Source of the DNA: Dasypus novemcinctus | Taxonomy: Eukaryota > Chordata > Mammalia > Cingulata > Dasypodidae | Assembly (NCBI RefSeq): GCF_030445035.2 | Contig: NC_080704.1 | Span: 20,998,499 to 21,062,498 of the forward strand | Length of the DNA: 64,000 nt | Direction: 5' to 3' | Shown: positions 10,430-22,168 of the stretch, one piece after another | Layout: the number at the start of each line of letters is the position of its first letter | Position numbering within the stretch: position 1 is the first letter of the stretch | Translations under genes and position numbers: made by a program | Notes under the pieces: generated by a model | Seen by the model: the letters and a program-made list of their open reading frames with translations, nothing else | Told to the model about the DNA's origin: nothing | Databases searched by the model: none

Positions 10430-13400
10430 GATTTTGTGAAACCCTTGGCTCCAAGTGTTAGCCAGTCCTGCTTTGTCTCCATATTTTTATTCTGTCTGTG
10501 CCATGATATTTTCAGCATGTTCAAGAAATGGAACAGTAAAGAAAAGAGAAAAATGGGATGGTAATGAGGAGAGGCGGTGAAAGACTTTTCAGGATAGTGA
10601 AGACCTGTGTGTGATTAAAGAGTGAAGGAAGTGATATGGATCCAAGAGCTGGAGAGGGAAGGCATACCAGCAGGGCTGGTAACTGGGAAGGGGGCAGGAA
10701 GGATCTAAATCATGAGCACCAAGGGAAAGAGTTGGCCTTGTTTTCATTAAAAATAATATTTTATTCCTTTGGGAGCAATCAAAATCTCCTTAAACTGCAA
10801 CTAATGATAATTAGCTGAGAAAGTCATCAGTCCAAATAAATTGTTATTAACACTTAAACTGGTCCTTCACTGAATCCTGGACATTTTCAGGCATGAATTG
10901 ATAGAGTTATGTGTGCTTCTATTGTACATGTATGCCTGAAAAAGGACTCAACAGGTTAGTTCAAGTGATTCTTCATAGAAAATCTATTCAGGGCAAGTTT
11001 CTGAGAAGCTCTATGAGTTACTGAACTTGCCTAACATACAGACTCATTATTTTTTTTTTTTTGCTTGCTTTTTTAAAAATTCACATGATTACACTGTGAT
11101 TATTTAGGGAGATGTTCTTGTTTCTAGGAGATGCATATCAAAGCACTTAGGGAGAAGGTTATGATGTCTGCAATTTACTCTCAGATGGTTTAGCAAAAAG
11201 TATAGATTTATATAAAATAAGGACATATGCATATTATATGTTTTTTTACACTTGTACATATATATGAAGAGAGAAAACATGTATGTCATAATATTAAGAA
11301 TGGGTGAATCTAGGGGAAAGGAATTTAGGACTTCACTGTTGTAGTCATGTACCATTTCTTTAGTTTTGAAATCTTTTTGAAACAAATATTTTTGGAGCCT
11401 GGGCCATGCTTCTTTGAATACTACTCAGTAGGTAGACTGGATTATGTGGGGTGCTGGCTTTTCTTTGGGTTACAAAAAAAAGCCAATGTGCATAAAGGTG
11501 GAAAGGGTGTGAGAGGTCAGGGTCCTGCCCATGATTTACGCATTTTTACGACTCAGGTGTCTGAGTAACAGGTACCACTACAAATGGATGCCTTTCACAG
11601 GACAAAAAGCAAAGCAAAAAAGTAAAGAGATTAAACATTAAATATAAACAGGATTTCCCAGATGTTGTCAATTTGGTACCATTGCGCCTTCAAATTGTTT
11701 AGCTCTGACGATTTCTTTTCCCCAATTTGACATTTTGAAAGAAATCTTCTGGAACTGTATTTAACCTGAAAGATAGAAGCAAAGAAGCCAGTTGGTTGCT
11801 GAGCAAATGGAGGCCTGGTTGCCTTCATTTCCGTGACAGTCACATTATGGTTATAAAACCTGATGCTTTCTGAGCGTTTAACTATACTAAGGTGGGTACA
11901 AATATGAGGAAGCCAAGGCTTAAGGAGGGGCAAACTGAAAGCATGCTGCAGGGGTGGGCCTAGATTCAGGTTTTCCTCACTCTACCTTCTCTCAGTCTAC
12001 AGAAATTTCCTACCACTTAATGAAGGGAGGAAGGAATTTAATACACATTATCTGAAACTCCTATTTTTTTAGAAAACTGTAAGAGTTAGAACCTTTGACT
12101 AGTGCCTGAGAGAGAGAGCGCATGAGAGAACGAGAGGTGGATGGGGGTGGGAGGGAGGAGAGGCTTCAATTTTCCACTTGCGAAGAGGTTTCGCTCCAAA
12201 AATTATTTTAAAATTGATGACATTTTCTCTCTGAAACAGAATTATAAAGGTTGATTAAGGGTCAAGCTGGAAAAACAAACTTAACCAACGTCCCAGAAGC
12301 CTGTTAATATCATAGAGCCCAACCCCCTTTATGACAGCAGAGTTTCTGTGGAAAAATGTATCGAAGATTCTGACATGGAACGCCAGGATTCCTCTCCTGC
12401 GGACCCTCCTCTCCTCCTCTCTCCTCCTGCAGGGCAGTGAAAATGGCCACCTCCTTCTCTAACCCCAAGGTGCAGCTTCTGTGCCTGGCTAGCTGAGCTG
12501 GGCGCTATGGCGGGTGGTCAGGGACAAGCTGATGGGTGGCTCTGGGAGCAGGCCTGGGACCCTGGGGGACAGAGGGGAGTTGTGACAGGATACCTCATGG
12601 GTCTGGGAGGCTCCCCCAACCCTGCCTTGGTTCTTTGCTTGGACCCAGGGACGGCCAGCCTGCTCCCCATCCCCTCCTACCAACCGATGCTTCCAATGAC
12701 TCTCTTTCTTCCCTGGCCCGTCCTAGAGCAGCACAGGGTCTCCCTGTGTATTCTTTCCATTTTTGTCCCCAAATCAAATACTTAACATGTTAGCAGTTTA
12801 GTCTCTTCTAGAAGAATGTTTTTCAAACTTTGGCTTTCCCTGAGTTTAGCTTAAGAGCCACAGGGGTTCCTTCTGGTAACATGTTGGATAAAGCCTTGGG
12901 ACACTGAGTAGGCATAGGCACATGGCTGAGAAATGGAGGCATCACTGTGACCAGTATGTCTCCCCCAGAGGGAGAAGATTTGAGGGGCACAGAAAGGCCA
13001 CTAATCCTGAATTGTCAGTGTTAGAGTAAATTTATCTCTAGGGGAGGTACAGGTTAGGGATAGGAAGGCTTTTCTGTTTGTGGATTCCTATGAGGATAGT
13101 GAGAATTTAGCCATTTTCTCAGCCATAGTCGCCTGGTGACAACAGAGCTTTTTGGTTAATGAAAAAGTCACCTATCTGAACTGATGCCTTGCTTAAGTTA
13201 TAAAATGCCCTTCCTTGCCTCATTTCCTATAACGTTCCCCCTTCTCTATGGAACATGAGATGAATTTTTAGTGAGAAAAGAAAAGATCGACTTAGCACAG
13301 GTTAAATTCTCCTGGAAGCAAGCTCTGAAATGGACACAGGATATTTGTTAGGAAGTGTCCTTAGGATCAATGGGGAAAGAAGGGGACAGAGCAGGAGTGG

Positions 13401-14000
13401 GCAAACGGCGAAGGCCACTGAGACACAAGCCCGGCCGCAGCCTTGGGGAAGTTCTCGAGCTGGAACGGCCCTCCAGAGCCGGCCTGGGTTGAGCCAAGGG
13501 GGCCAGGCCTTGAGCCTCTTGCATCAATCAGTCATTGGATGGAGGCCACCTAGGGCAACAGCTGAAGGGGCTGATAGCCGAAGCCTGTCTACCGACGGCA
13601 CCCCCTGCAACTGGGATGACCTCCACTTGGTTGAGCGGGGATACGTGTGGTGCACCCAGCTATCTTCCCATGATACTCAAAATAAAAGCGTATGATAAAT
13701 AGGAATTTAGAGTGTCAAAATTAAAAGCGCACCTGCTTAAAGTGTTGTTCCCATCTGCCCTGCTTCAGTCAGCAGGAGGAACAGCGGTCTGCCAGCCAGG
13801 TGCCAAGAGGTTCATGCACCTGTTGCTGAGGACAGAGGCTGGGCTGGGACCAAGATCCACTGTTTCTACCATGGCAACCCCTGGCAAACAGGCCATGGAA
13901 AACCAGGAGAATGAAAAGTCTGCCTCTCTTCATTGCTTATTTTTAAGAAAAGAGGCGAGTTCAATTATTTATGTGTTCTGATTGTAAAAGCTACCCATGG
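10430..14000. other. Unassigned non-coding stretch
   Basis: AT-rich until about 12.3 kb and mixed after that. There is a GA-rich low-complexity patch near 12110-12160. About 13300-13620 has the texture of an old interspersed repeat but was not identified. No exon, RNA gene or young insertion was recognised. Confidence 0.4.
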
Positions 14001-14501
<501 letters not shown>

Positions 14502-14552
14502 GAGCTACTTATGGTTAGTATTAAAAAAAGAAAGGCATAGCACAGCCTGCGC

Positions 14553-15200
14553 TGATCAAGATGGCAGAGGGAGATGCTTCAGGGCTTTGTCACCCCACAG
14601 AGAAGCTTAGAACAACCAGTAAGAACGGGCAGAAACTTCGTTCTCAAAGCTCCAGAAAGCAGTTAAAGGATTGCCTCACAGGGTGAGCACCAAGTCAGGA
14701 AAAAGGCTACTTAGAAATGATAGGGGAAAGTGGATTTGGCTCAACTGATAGAGCATCCACCTATCATATGGGACTTTCAGGGTTCAAATCCAGGGCCTCC
14801 TTGACCCATGTGGAGCTGGCCCACATGCAGTGCTGATACACGCAAGGAGTGCCGTGTCACGCAGGGGTATCCCCCATGTAGGGGAGCTCCACATGCAAAG
14901 AGCGTGCCCTGCAAGGAGAGCTGCCCTGTGCAAAAAAAAGTGTAGCTTGCCCAGGAGTGGTGCCGCACACACAGAGAGTTGATGCAGCAAGATGACGCAA
15001 CAAAAAAACACAGATTCCTGGTGCTGCTGACAAGAATGCAAGCAGACACAGAAGAACACACAGCGAATGGACACAGAGAGCAGACAATGGGGGGCGGGGG
15101 ATAAAAATAAATAAATAAATCTTTAAAAAAAATAAAAGAAGTGGTAGGATCTCGTGGAGTCCAGGCTGGCCCTTCCCCACCCCTCACTGGCTCAGTTATA
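14553..15200 (+). mobile_element. L1 5' UTR fragment, sense, split by a SINE
   Basis: CAAGATGGCAGAGGGAGATG at about 14557 resembles the L1 5'-terminal YY1-type motif, and a leader-like sequence follows. It appears to resume after the SINE at 15137 (GGATCTCGTGGAGTCCAGGC). It differs from the L1 5' UTR at 1-658, so it would be another subfamily. Assignment is moderate. Confidence 0.5.
14727..15136 (+). mobile_element. DAS-type SINE, sense, full length
   Basis: Head at left with GGTTCAAATCC B-box (about 14779-14789), body, then ATAAATAAATAAATCTTTAAA tail. Imperfect duplication AGAAATGATAGG (14715-14726) and AGAAGTGGTAGG (15137-15148). Minus-strand ORFs of 96-150 residues are shadows. Confidence 0.92.
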
Positions 15201-15201
15201 C

Positions 15202-15232
15202 GCATACACACACACACACACACACACACACA
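15202..15232. repeat. (CA)n microsatellite
   Basis: About 15 uninterrupted CA units. Confidence 0.95.
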
Positions 15233-15271
15233 TTCCTTTCCATAGTTGTGCTCATGCGAGACTTAGGGGAT

Positions 15272-15600
15272 GCCGCAGTGTATTGCAATTAAGGACACGA
15301 ACTCCGGAAGCAGAAAGCCCTGCCTTGAATTTTGCCTCTGCCACTTAGTAGTTGTGAAACTTTGATTCGTTCACTCAAAAATTAACTTTCAATTATGTGG
15401 CACTGGGTATATGAGGAGGACTGGGAGACATAAAGCCTTTCATTCATGAGCTTACATGCTAGTGGAACCATAACCTTTCTTAAAGTTGCTACTTTTTCAT
15501 CTGTAAAGAGGAAATGATAATACCAACCCCATAGGGTTTCCATGAGAATGATCATCTCATTAAATAAGATAATATATGTAAAATGGAGCTATTATCATCA
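15272..15600 (+). mobile_element. MIR SINE, sense, interrupted
   Basis: The 5' half (ACTCCGGAAGCAG ... TGCCTCTGCCACTTAGTAG) and the 3' half (TTTTTCATCTGTAAAGAGGAAA ... TTAAATAAGATAATATATG) are separated at about 15365-15470. The intervening AT-rich block carries CACTCAAAAATTAAC, possibly another old repeat. Confidence 0.65.
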
Positions 15601-15647
15601 CATATGTTTTACCTTTTCCCACTGAACATTGTATCATAGTTTTCCTG

Positions 15648-16104
15648 TGTGTCTTAGCTTCCTAGGGCTGCTGTAACAAATGACCACAAACCAGGTGCTT
15701 TAAACAACAGAAATGTACTGCCTCAGTTCTGGAGACTGGAAGTCCAAAATCAAGGGACCAGGAGGGCCATTTTCCCCCTGAAACGTGCTGGAGAGGATCC
15801 TTCCTTGACTCTTCCTAGCCCCTGGTGTTTGCCAGCACTCCTTGGTGTTCCTTGGCTTGTAGCTGCAGCATTTTGATCTCTGCCTCCATCATCACATGAT
15901 CATCTTCTCTCATGTCTGTCTGTCTCTGTGTCCAAATTTCCCTCTTCTCATAGAGTCATATTGGACCAGGGCCTACCCTAATCCAGTTTGGCCTCATTTT
16001 AACTAATCTTCAAGGACCCTATTTTCAAATAAGGTCACAGTCATGGGACCGGGGGTTAGGACTTGAACATGTCTTTTGGGGGGATACAGTCCAACCCATA
16101 ACGT
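15648..16104 (-). mobile_element. MLT1-type MaLR LTR, antisense
   Basis: Better preserved than the copy at 1156. It begins TTAGCTTCCTAGGGCTGCTG and includes TTCTGGAGACTGGAAGTCC, TCTTCAAGGACCC and GGGGTTAGGACTTGAACATG, ending CCAACCCATAACG. It is a lone LTR without internal sequence. Confidence 0.75.
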
Positions 16105-16778
16105 CATGCCATAAAGCGCTTCGATGGAGGCACCACGGAGCCCCTGCCGCATCAGTGGGAATGCAGGTGTTCAGCCTCCTGCTGGGAGGCTAGAGCCCAG
16201 GTTTCAAGAGTGATGTGTAGTAGTCCAGCACCTCCAGCAGCACAGCCCTGGACGGAACCACCTTTTCCCTTTGCCTTCCAGTCCCGCGGTGGGAAGGCTT
16301 CCTGCGGTCAGGGATCCCTGGATAACCTCACCTTCCCCTTTCGTTTCCTTAGCTCTCGCAGCCCTTTTGTAAGCAATCCCCTCCATAAATTCTCACCGTT
16401 CAGAATATTTAGAGTGGGTTCTGTTTTCCTACCTGGACAGTGACAGGTACATTTTGGTTTCCCATTTTAAAAGAAACTCTAAGAAACGGATAAAGCTGGA
16501 TGATTGTAGAACTAACTGAAGACTTGAAAGAGGAGGCATAAGAGGAGAAGTTGCATAAATTATCAAGGCTGCTCAGCAGAAGAAATCCGGCAGAAGGCTG
16601 AAGTTCTTCGATAAATAAAGGATTTAGGCATGTGAAAAGTTGTTAAAAGAGTTGGACCAGTTATTTGCCATCTCCACAGAGAAGAGAACAAGAGGAAATC
16701 TTATCAAAGCCAGGGAATCATATAGATTAATTTTAAGGAAAACTGCCTTATCATAAAGAACCAACTGGAAATATAAGC
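16105..16778. other. Unassigned non-coding stretch
   Basis: No repeat or exon recognised. Confidence 0.4.
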
Positions 16779-17370
16779 CCGTGGCTCTCAACCCGGGGCA
16801 ATTCTACACCCCACGGGTATTTGGCAACGTCTGCCTTGTCTGGACACGTTTTTTTTTTTTAAAGATTTATTTATTTATTTAATTTCCCCCCTCCCCTGGT
16901 TGTCTGTTCTTGGTGTCTATTTGCTGCGTCTTGTTTCTTTGTCCGCTTCTGTTGTCGTTAGAGGCACGGGAAGTGTGGGCGGCGCCACTCCTGGGCAGGC
17001 TGCTCTTTTTTTTCACGCTGGGCGGCTCTCCTTACGGGGCGCACTCCTTGCGCGTGGGGCTCCCGCACGCGGGGGACACCCCTGCGTGGCAGGGCACTCC
17101 TTGCGCGCATCAGCACTGCGCGTGGCCAGCTCCACACGGGTCAAGGAGGCCCGGGGTTTGAACCGCGGACCTCCCATATGGTAGACGGACGCCCTAACCA
17201 CTGGGCCAAAGTCCGTTTCCCTGGACACGTTTTTAGTTGTCACAACTGGGAGGTGTTACTGGCCCCTCTTGGGTAGGACAGAGATCTTGCTTAACATTCT
17301 CCAAGGCAGAGCGCTCTGTCTGTCGTAAAGAATGATCTGGCTCAAAATGCCAATAGTGCTGCGGTACAGA
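16779..17370 (+). mobile_element. MER20-like hAT transposon, split by a SINE
   Basis: The left part (16779-16853) has GGCTCTCAACCCGGGGCAAT and TATTTGGCAACGTCTG. The right part (17221-17370) has TTAGTTGTCACAACTGGGAG and CAAAATGCCAATAGTGCTG. Together they restore the order of a MER20-type non-autonomous element. A second copy at 47561-47768 is uninterrupted. Confidence 0.7.
16854..17220 (-). mobile_element. DAS-type SINE, antisense, inserted in MER20
   Basis: Perfect 14 bp duplication CTGGACACGTTTTT at 16840-16853 and 17221-17234. Close in sequence to the copies at 9867 and 53329, with many intact CpGs. Confidence 0.95.
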
Positions 17371-17459
17371 AATCCTGGTGTAAATGAATGAAGTGGAATT
17401 TTTAGGCACCGCAAAGTACTGTTACCAGCTCCATACAAAATGTCTCCCCTGGCTCACTG

Positions 17460-17735
17460 ACTTTTTAAAATAACAACTTTGTTAAGATATAGTTCTTACA
17501 CCATAGAGCTTACTCCTTTAAAGTGTACAATTCAGTGGTTTTTAGTATATTCACAAAATTGGGCACTGATCATCACTATCTAATTCCAAAATATTTTCAT
17601 CCCACCCCCCAAAGAATCACTGCAGTCATCCACTCCCCATTCACTCCCCCCATCTCCGCCCTCACCATCCTCTACTGCCATCTGTTATCTGAAAGCAGCG
17701 GGCACCCTAAAATTACTTTACCAGTATATTTTATA
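17460..17735 (-). mobile_element. Old L1 3' UTR fragment, antisense
   Basis: AACAACTTTGTTAAGATATA, then AGTGTACAATTCAGTGGTTT and TTTTCATCCCACCCC are hallmarks of antisense L1M 3' UTR. A related fragment lies at 18165-18636. Confidence 0.65.
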
Positions 17736-17749
17736 CGAGTAGTAGTTCT

Positions 17750-17881
17750 GGAAACAGATGTGGCTCAAGCGGTTGGGCACCCACCTCCCACATGGGAGGT
17801 CCTGGGTTCAGTTCCCAGTGCCTCCTAAAGAAGATGAGCAGAGAGCTGAGGGAGCCCTCTTGGGGGGAATGGGGTGTTTAA
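17750..17881 (+). mobile_element. Short armadillo SINE, sense
   Basis: tRNA-like head (GTGGCTCAAGCGGTTGGGCA ... GGTTCAGTTCCCAGTGCCTC) with a short remnant body. Duplication GAGTAGTAGTTCT (17737-17749) and GAGCAGTAGTTCC (17882-17894). Confidence 0.85.
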
Positions 17882-17974
17882 GAGCAGTAGTTCCTTTCCT
17901 TAAGGGGAACAAGATTTGTTCTGTGACACTAGTAAACTTCTGCGGTTCTGTATAACTGAAAACTTTTCAGAAGC

Positions 17975-18095
17975 TCTAGGTTGACTAAGAAGGCATTGCC
18001 TACTGAGAGCTTGGGTGGGCCTGAGATTCTGCATTTCTAACACTCTCAGGCGATGCCAGTGCTGCTGATCTGAGGACCACATTTAGTAGCAATGG
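17975..18095 (-). mobile_element. MER5-like DNA transposon, antisense
   Basis: Contains GAGATTCTGCATTTCTAACA, then GATGCCAGTGCTGCTGATCT and GGACCACATTTAGTAGCAA, the reverse order of MER5A landmarks. Confidence 0.65.
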
Positions 18096-18164
18096 TGTAG
18101 ACTGGGGTAGCACACACGGCTAGGCAGGGATTTTTATAGTGGAAGCCCCCATATATTCCTGTGA

Positions 18165-18636
18165 CCACTTTTTAATAACAACTTTTAAAAGATATAATTC
18201 ACGTGCCATACAATTCACACGGTTAAAGTATATAGTTCAGTGGTTTTCAGAATATTTGTGGAGTTGTGCAACCATCACCATAATCGATTGTTGAATGCTT
18301 GCAACATCCCAAAAAGAAATCCCATGCCCATTAGTAGCCCCTCCTCATTTCTCCCTGCCCACCTCCCCAGCCCCAGGCAACCGCTAATCTCCTTTCTGTC
18401 CCCGTGGATTTGCCTATTCTGAATATTTTGTATAAACTGAATCATACAATAGGTGACCTCTTCTTTCTGGTTTCTTCTGCTCAGCATGATGTTTTCAAGG
18501 TTCATTCACATAGTAGCATGTATCAGAACTTCATTTCTTTTATGGCCGAATACCATTCCATTGTATAGGTATTATGGGTATACCACATCTTGTTTGCCCG
18601 TTCATTCCTTGATGGGCATTTGGTTTTTTTTTCCTA
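18165..18636 (-). mobile_element. Old L1 3' UTR fragment, antisense
   Basis: ACAACTTTTAAAAGATATAATT, AGTTCAGTGGTTTTCAGAAT, CAACCATCACCATAATCG and TTCATTCACATAGTAGCATG follow the order of an antisense L1M 3' UTR. It is cut at the right by the SINE fragment at 18637. Confidence 0.75.
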
Positions 18637-18830
18637 CTTTTTTTAAGGAGATACCGGGGATTGAACCCCAGACCTTGTAACGTGGGAAGCAGGTACTCAA
18701 CCATGGAGCTACAGCTACTCCCCAGTGAGAGTTTTTCATTTGTTTGTTTGTTTTTAAGAGGTAAAGAGGATCAAACCCAGGACCTCATACATGGGAAGCA
18801 GGCATGCTTAGTGACTGACTGATTACTTCA
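18637..18830 (-). mobile_element. Two tRNA-like SINE heads, antisense
   Basis: Two consecutive antisense heads: GGGGATTGAACCCCAGACC (18656-18674) with GTGGGAAGCAGGTACTCAAC, and AGGATCAAACCCAGGACC (18767-18784) with ATGGGAAGCAGGCATGC. Both belong to the short family also seen at 24641-24731. Confidence 0.7.
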
Positions 18831-19700
18831 CTCTGTTAAAGTACAAACTGCTGGCAGGATTACATATAATGCAGTAATAGCCATTTATAGGCTGGTTTTG
18901 ATGAGTTTATAGGGTGTTTTTTCTCAGAGATATTTTGAGAGGGAGACAGGGAAAAGATGTGGAGGCTGGGAAAAGGATCAGAAAAGGAGACTGGTGCTCC
19001 TAAAACAAACACCGTTGCCTAGATCTTGCCTTGTGCAAATGCATTAATTATAGATAAAGTCTCCAAAGGACTCTGAGATAGTGCAAACATTGGTATCTTT
19101 GGTTAGGTATTCTTTTGCTTGGAAGCCTGAGAATAGGGAAGACATGTTGAAACCTCTTATCCACAAATTCTTGCAGTTCTATCTTTTACACGAATGAAGT
19201 TGATTAGTAAAGAAATAAACTTATGTTTTCTCTTCATTTTGTTAGTCTGTGCAATGTTTTTAGGAGTTACTCAACCTATTTATGAACCAGTAAAGTAATA
19301 ACATATTCTTTCTTCTTTTCCTTGGTTACTTTCTAATTTTTTCCATATTAATTAGCAGTTGGGAGAACTAAAAAGGAAAATGTAACTTATGATGATTGCT
19401 CCATTTGTGCATCTCCACTGTGATCAAGTACAGAGTTTTCTCTATATTAGGTGCTTGTTAAGTATTTTTTGGATAGATGAACTCCAGCCAACTTAGCCAT
19501 TTGCTAGCAATTCTTGTGTAAAAAGCTTTCGTACATGAGAAGCTAATAGAACTGATTTAAGTGAAGTACTTGGATAGATGTCACTTGGTTGCAAATTCTC
19601 TATCTCATACTAGTACAATAATATAGTTACTCTCTTGATTTAGGAAGCCAGTGTGTGTAAATTCACGTTTTGTTTTTGTTTGTTTGTTTGTTTTTGCATT
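18831..19700. other. Unassigned AT-rich stretch
   Basis: No exon or repeat recognised, apart from a short GTTT-rich patch near 19670-19695. Confidence 0.4.
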
Positions 19701-20165
19701 GTATCGGTTATCTATCGATGCTAACAGAGCACCCCAAAATGCAGTGGCTCCCATTGATTTACTTTGCTCATGAGTTGGCAATTTAAGTGGGGGTTGGCAC
19801 AGACTGGTTGTCTCTGTTCTATGTGGCATGAGCCGGAATGGTTTGACAAGGGTTGGAGGATCCACTTGCAAAAGCAGCTGGCTAACATGGCTGGCCTGTA
19901 GTTCCTCTCCACTTGAACATCTCCCCAGCGGGGCTCGGGCCTCCTCATGACATGGCGGCTGGGCAAAAACAAAGAGCATTCCAAACGAACCAAGTGGAGA
20001 CTATGTTGCCTTTTATAACCCAGCTTTGGAAGTCAAGCTGTGCCACTTTTTTTCAGAGGCACAAGCCCACCCATATTCAAGGTGAGGGACTGTAGACCCG
20101 TCCACACACATGTCTCAATGGCAGGAGTGTGAAAGTCACGTTGTGAGAAGAGCTTGGGGGAGGAG
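19701..20165 (-). mobile_element. Diverged LTR-like repeat, antisense
   Basis: Begins TATCGGTTATCTATCGATGC, with CTCATGACATGGCGGC, CCTTTTATAACCCAGCTTTG (reversed TATA region) and AAGCCCACCCATATTCAAGG. Same general layout as 2226-2741 and 23187-23697. Confidence 0.55.
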
Positions 20166-20800
20166 AGAGATTATTGCAGCCACTTTTGAAAATAAAGTCA
20201 TAGGTAGGGTTATTTCAGATCCTCCCTCTTCCAATTTCCCCAGTTAAGTGTTTTTTTCTATTTGTCTTTATGATCGTTTTTTCCCAACTGCCCCTGTAAA
20301 CTTGGTAATTTTCACATGTCAGAGGCTAACATTGCTTAAAATAATTTATGCTGTGGAATATGGTTCTTAATAGTGCACTGAAGGTAGCAGCTGAGCATCT
20401 TTCTGGGATAGGCATGTGTCCAGTTAGGTTTATTCTTCTCTATAAATCTAACCTTTGTCTGTCTGGTTTTGAGAAGAGAATTACACACAGGTAGGCATAG
20501 CCCTTAATATAAGAAATAAAATGAATGAGAAACCATCTGAGGCAGTTTTAAGTCAATTTTTGAATGGTTCTATGGTGATGGGTTGGATTCAGGGGAAAAT
20601 CTTACAGATATGGATAGAGTAATAAGTAATTTCCGTTTATTTTGGGGTTATCACGGCAATGCAAGTTAATGTGTCATGCTGTGTGTGTGTGTTTGTTCCT
20701 GGCCCTAGTTAAGTTGGAATACTGAGGCTGGCTAGCAGTGATTTACTCATGACTTTGTATGAAATCTTGAACTTGTGATCATAAAGCAACATGTGTGTTT
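20166..20800. other. Unassigned AT-rich stretch
   Basis: A short GT run near 20680-20692; otherwise nothing recognised. Confidence 0.4.
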
Positions 20801-20981
20801 CCATCAAAGTAGCATTTTCTCCAACATTTTTATTATCAAAATTTTCAAGGATATTGAAAAGTTGAAAGAATCACATAGTGACCATCCACATTATCACCAC
20901 TCAGATTCTACAACTAACACTTTACTCAGTTTACTTCATCACAAATTTATCCATCCATCCATCCATCTGTCCATCCATCTT
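20801..20981 (-). mobile_element. Old L1 fragment plus (TCCA)n repeat
   Basis: TTTTCAAGGATATTGAAAAG and CCATCCACATTATCACCACT suggest antisense L1 3' UTR. The stretch ends in an imperfect (TCCA)n array at about 20948-20980. Confidence 0.45.
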
Positions 20982-21384
20982 CCGCCTACGATATGGGAGG
21001 AGCTGGGTTCGATCCCTGGGGCCTCCTGGTGAAAAAGAAGAAGAGAAAGCATGCCCACGTGGCAAGTCAGTGCCCATGCAAGTGCCCGCATGGTGAGTCA
21101 GTGCCCACATGAGTGCCCGCGTGGTGAGCCAGTGCCCCACGCAAGTGAGTCACGCAGCAAGATGATGACACATCAAAAGAGAGACAAGGGGAGAGTCAAG
21201 GTGAAGCGCAGCAGAAACCAGGAACTGAGGTGGCGCAATGGACAGGGAACCTATCTCCTCATCAGAGGTCTCCAGGATCAAATCCCAGTGAATCCTAGAG
21301 GAGAAAAAATGAGAAAAGAAAACAGCAAAGACAGCAAAAACAGGGTAGGAAGGAAAATAAATAAATAAATCTTTTAAAAAATAC
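20982..21384 (+). mobile_element. Second-type armadillo SINE, sense, head-truncated
   Basis: Starts part-way into the head (GATATGGGAGGAGCTGGGTT). It has a repetitive GTGCCCGC / GAGTCAGTGCCCA body, a second tRNA-like unit (GAACTGAGGTGGCGCAATGG) and an ATAAATAAATAAATCTTTTA tail. It matches the antisense copy at 26261-26730. Confidence 0.85.
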
Positions 21385-22065
21385 ATCAAGTGGGCACTTT
21401 TCTTCCTATTTCAATCTACCTTGAAAAAAATTGTATTTGACAAATATGTTAAATCAGATGGAATTGTATCTGATTAATACATTAAATCACTAAAAATGAA
21501 GTCCATGGGAATTTAGTGGAGAAAAGTTGCCAGAGGAACAAACTCTAAAGATTGTGCTCTGTGATGCATGTTCTTATTTAACATGCTTCAGATGATATCT
21601 CTGCCTTGGTTTCAGAATGTAACAAAAACATATACATCCTGAACTGAAAAGGAATAGCTGTGTGCTTTGATTGTGCAAAGGCTGGCTAATGAATAACATA
21701 GGTATTTTACCTTTTCATTTCCTTAGGCGTTTTGGAAGCCATATTGGATTTTTATCTGTACGGCTGGTCAAGACAGCTTGACCCCACACGGCTCCCATGC
21801 CTTTTCATCTCACAGTTCCTGTGCCTTTTTGTCCTAAGCCATCTCCTCCAAATTATATAGCCTCAATTTATCAGGCCACTTTGTGTTCATCTCTCTTTTC
21901 TTCTTGTTTTTGAAAAAACTTATATTCTTCAGATAATTGTCTGAAACCTTAATTTCACCTTACTATGTATCAATAAGGACCAAATGATGTGTGAACTCAT
22001 TAATCAGTTGCTTAATTAATGCAGCAAACGTTTATTGAGTGTCAGGCCCTTTGATAGGCATTTAG
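21385..22065. other. Unassigned AT-rich stretch
   Basis: No exon or young repeat recognised. The end (about 22020-22065, TTTATTGAGTGTCAGGCCCT) belongs to an old mammal-wide repeat broken by the next SINE. Confidence 0.4.
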
Positions 22066-22071
22066 AACACA

Positions 22072-22162
22072 ACTCCACATGGGTCAGGAGGCCCTGGGTT
22101 TGAACCTTGGACCTCCCTTGTGGTAGGTGGATGCCCTATCCATTGGGCCAAATCCGCTTCCC
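22072..22162 (-). mobile_element. DAS SINE head only, antisense
   Basis: Only the tRNA-like head is present (CAGGAGGCCCTGGGTTTGAA ... CCAAATCCGCTTCCC), flanked by AACACA at 22066-22071 and 22163-22168. It has no body and no tail. Confidence 0.75.
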
Positions 22163-22168
22163 AACACA

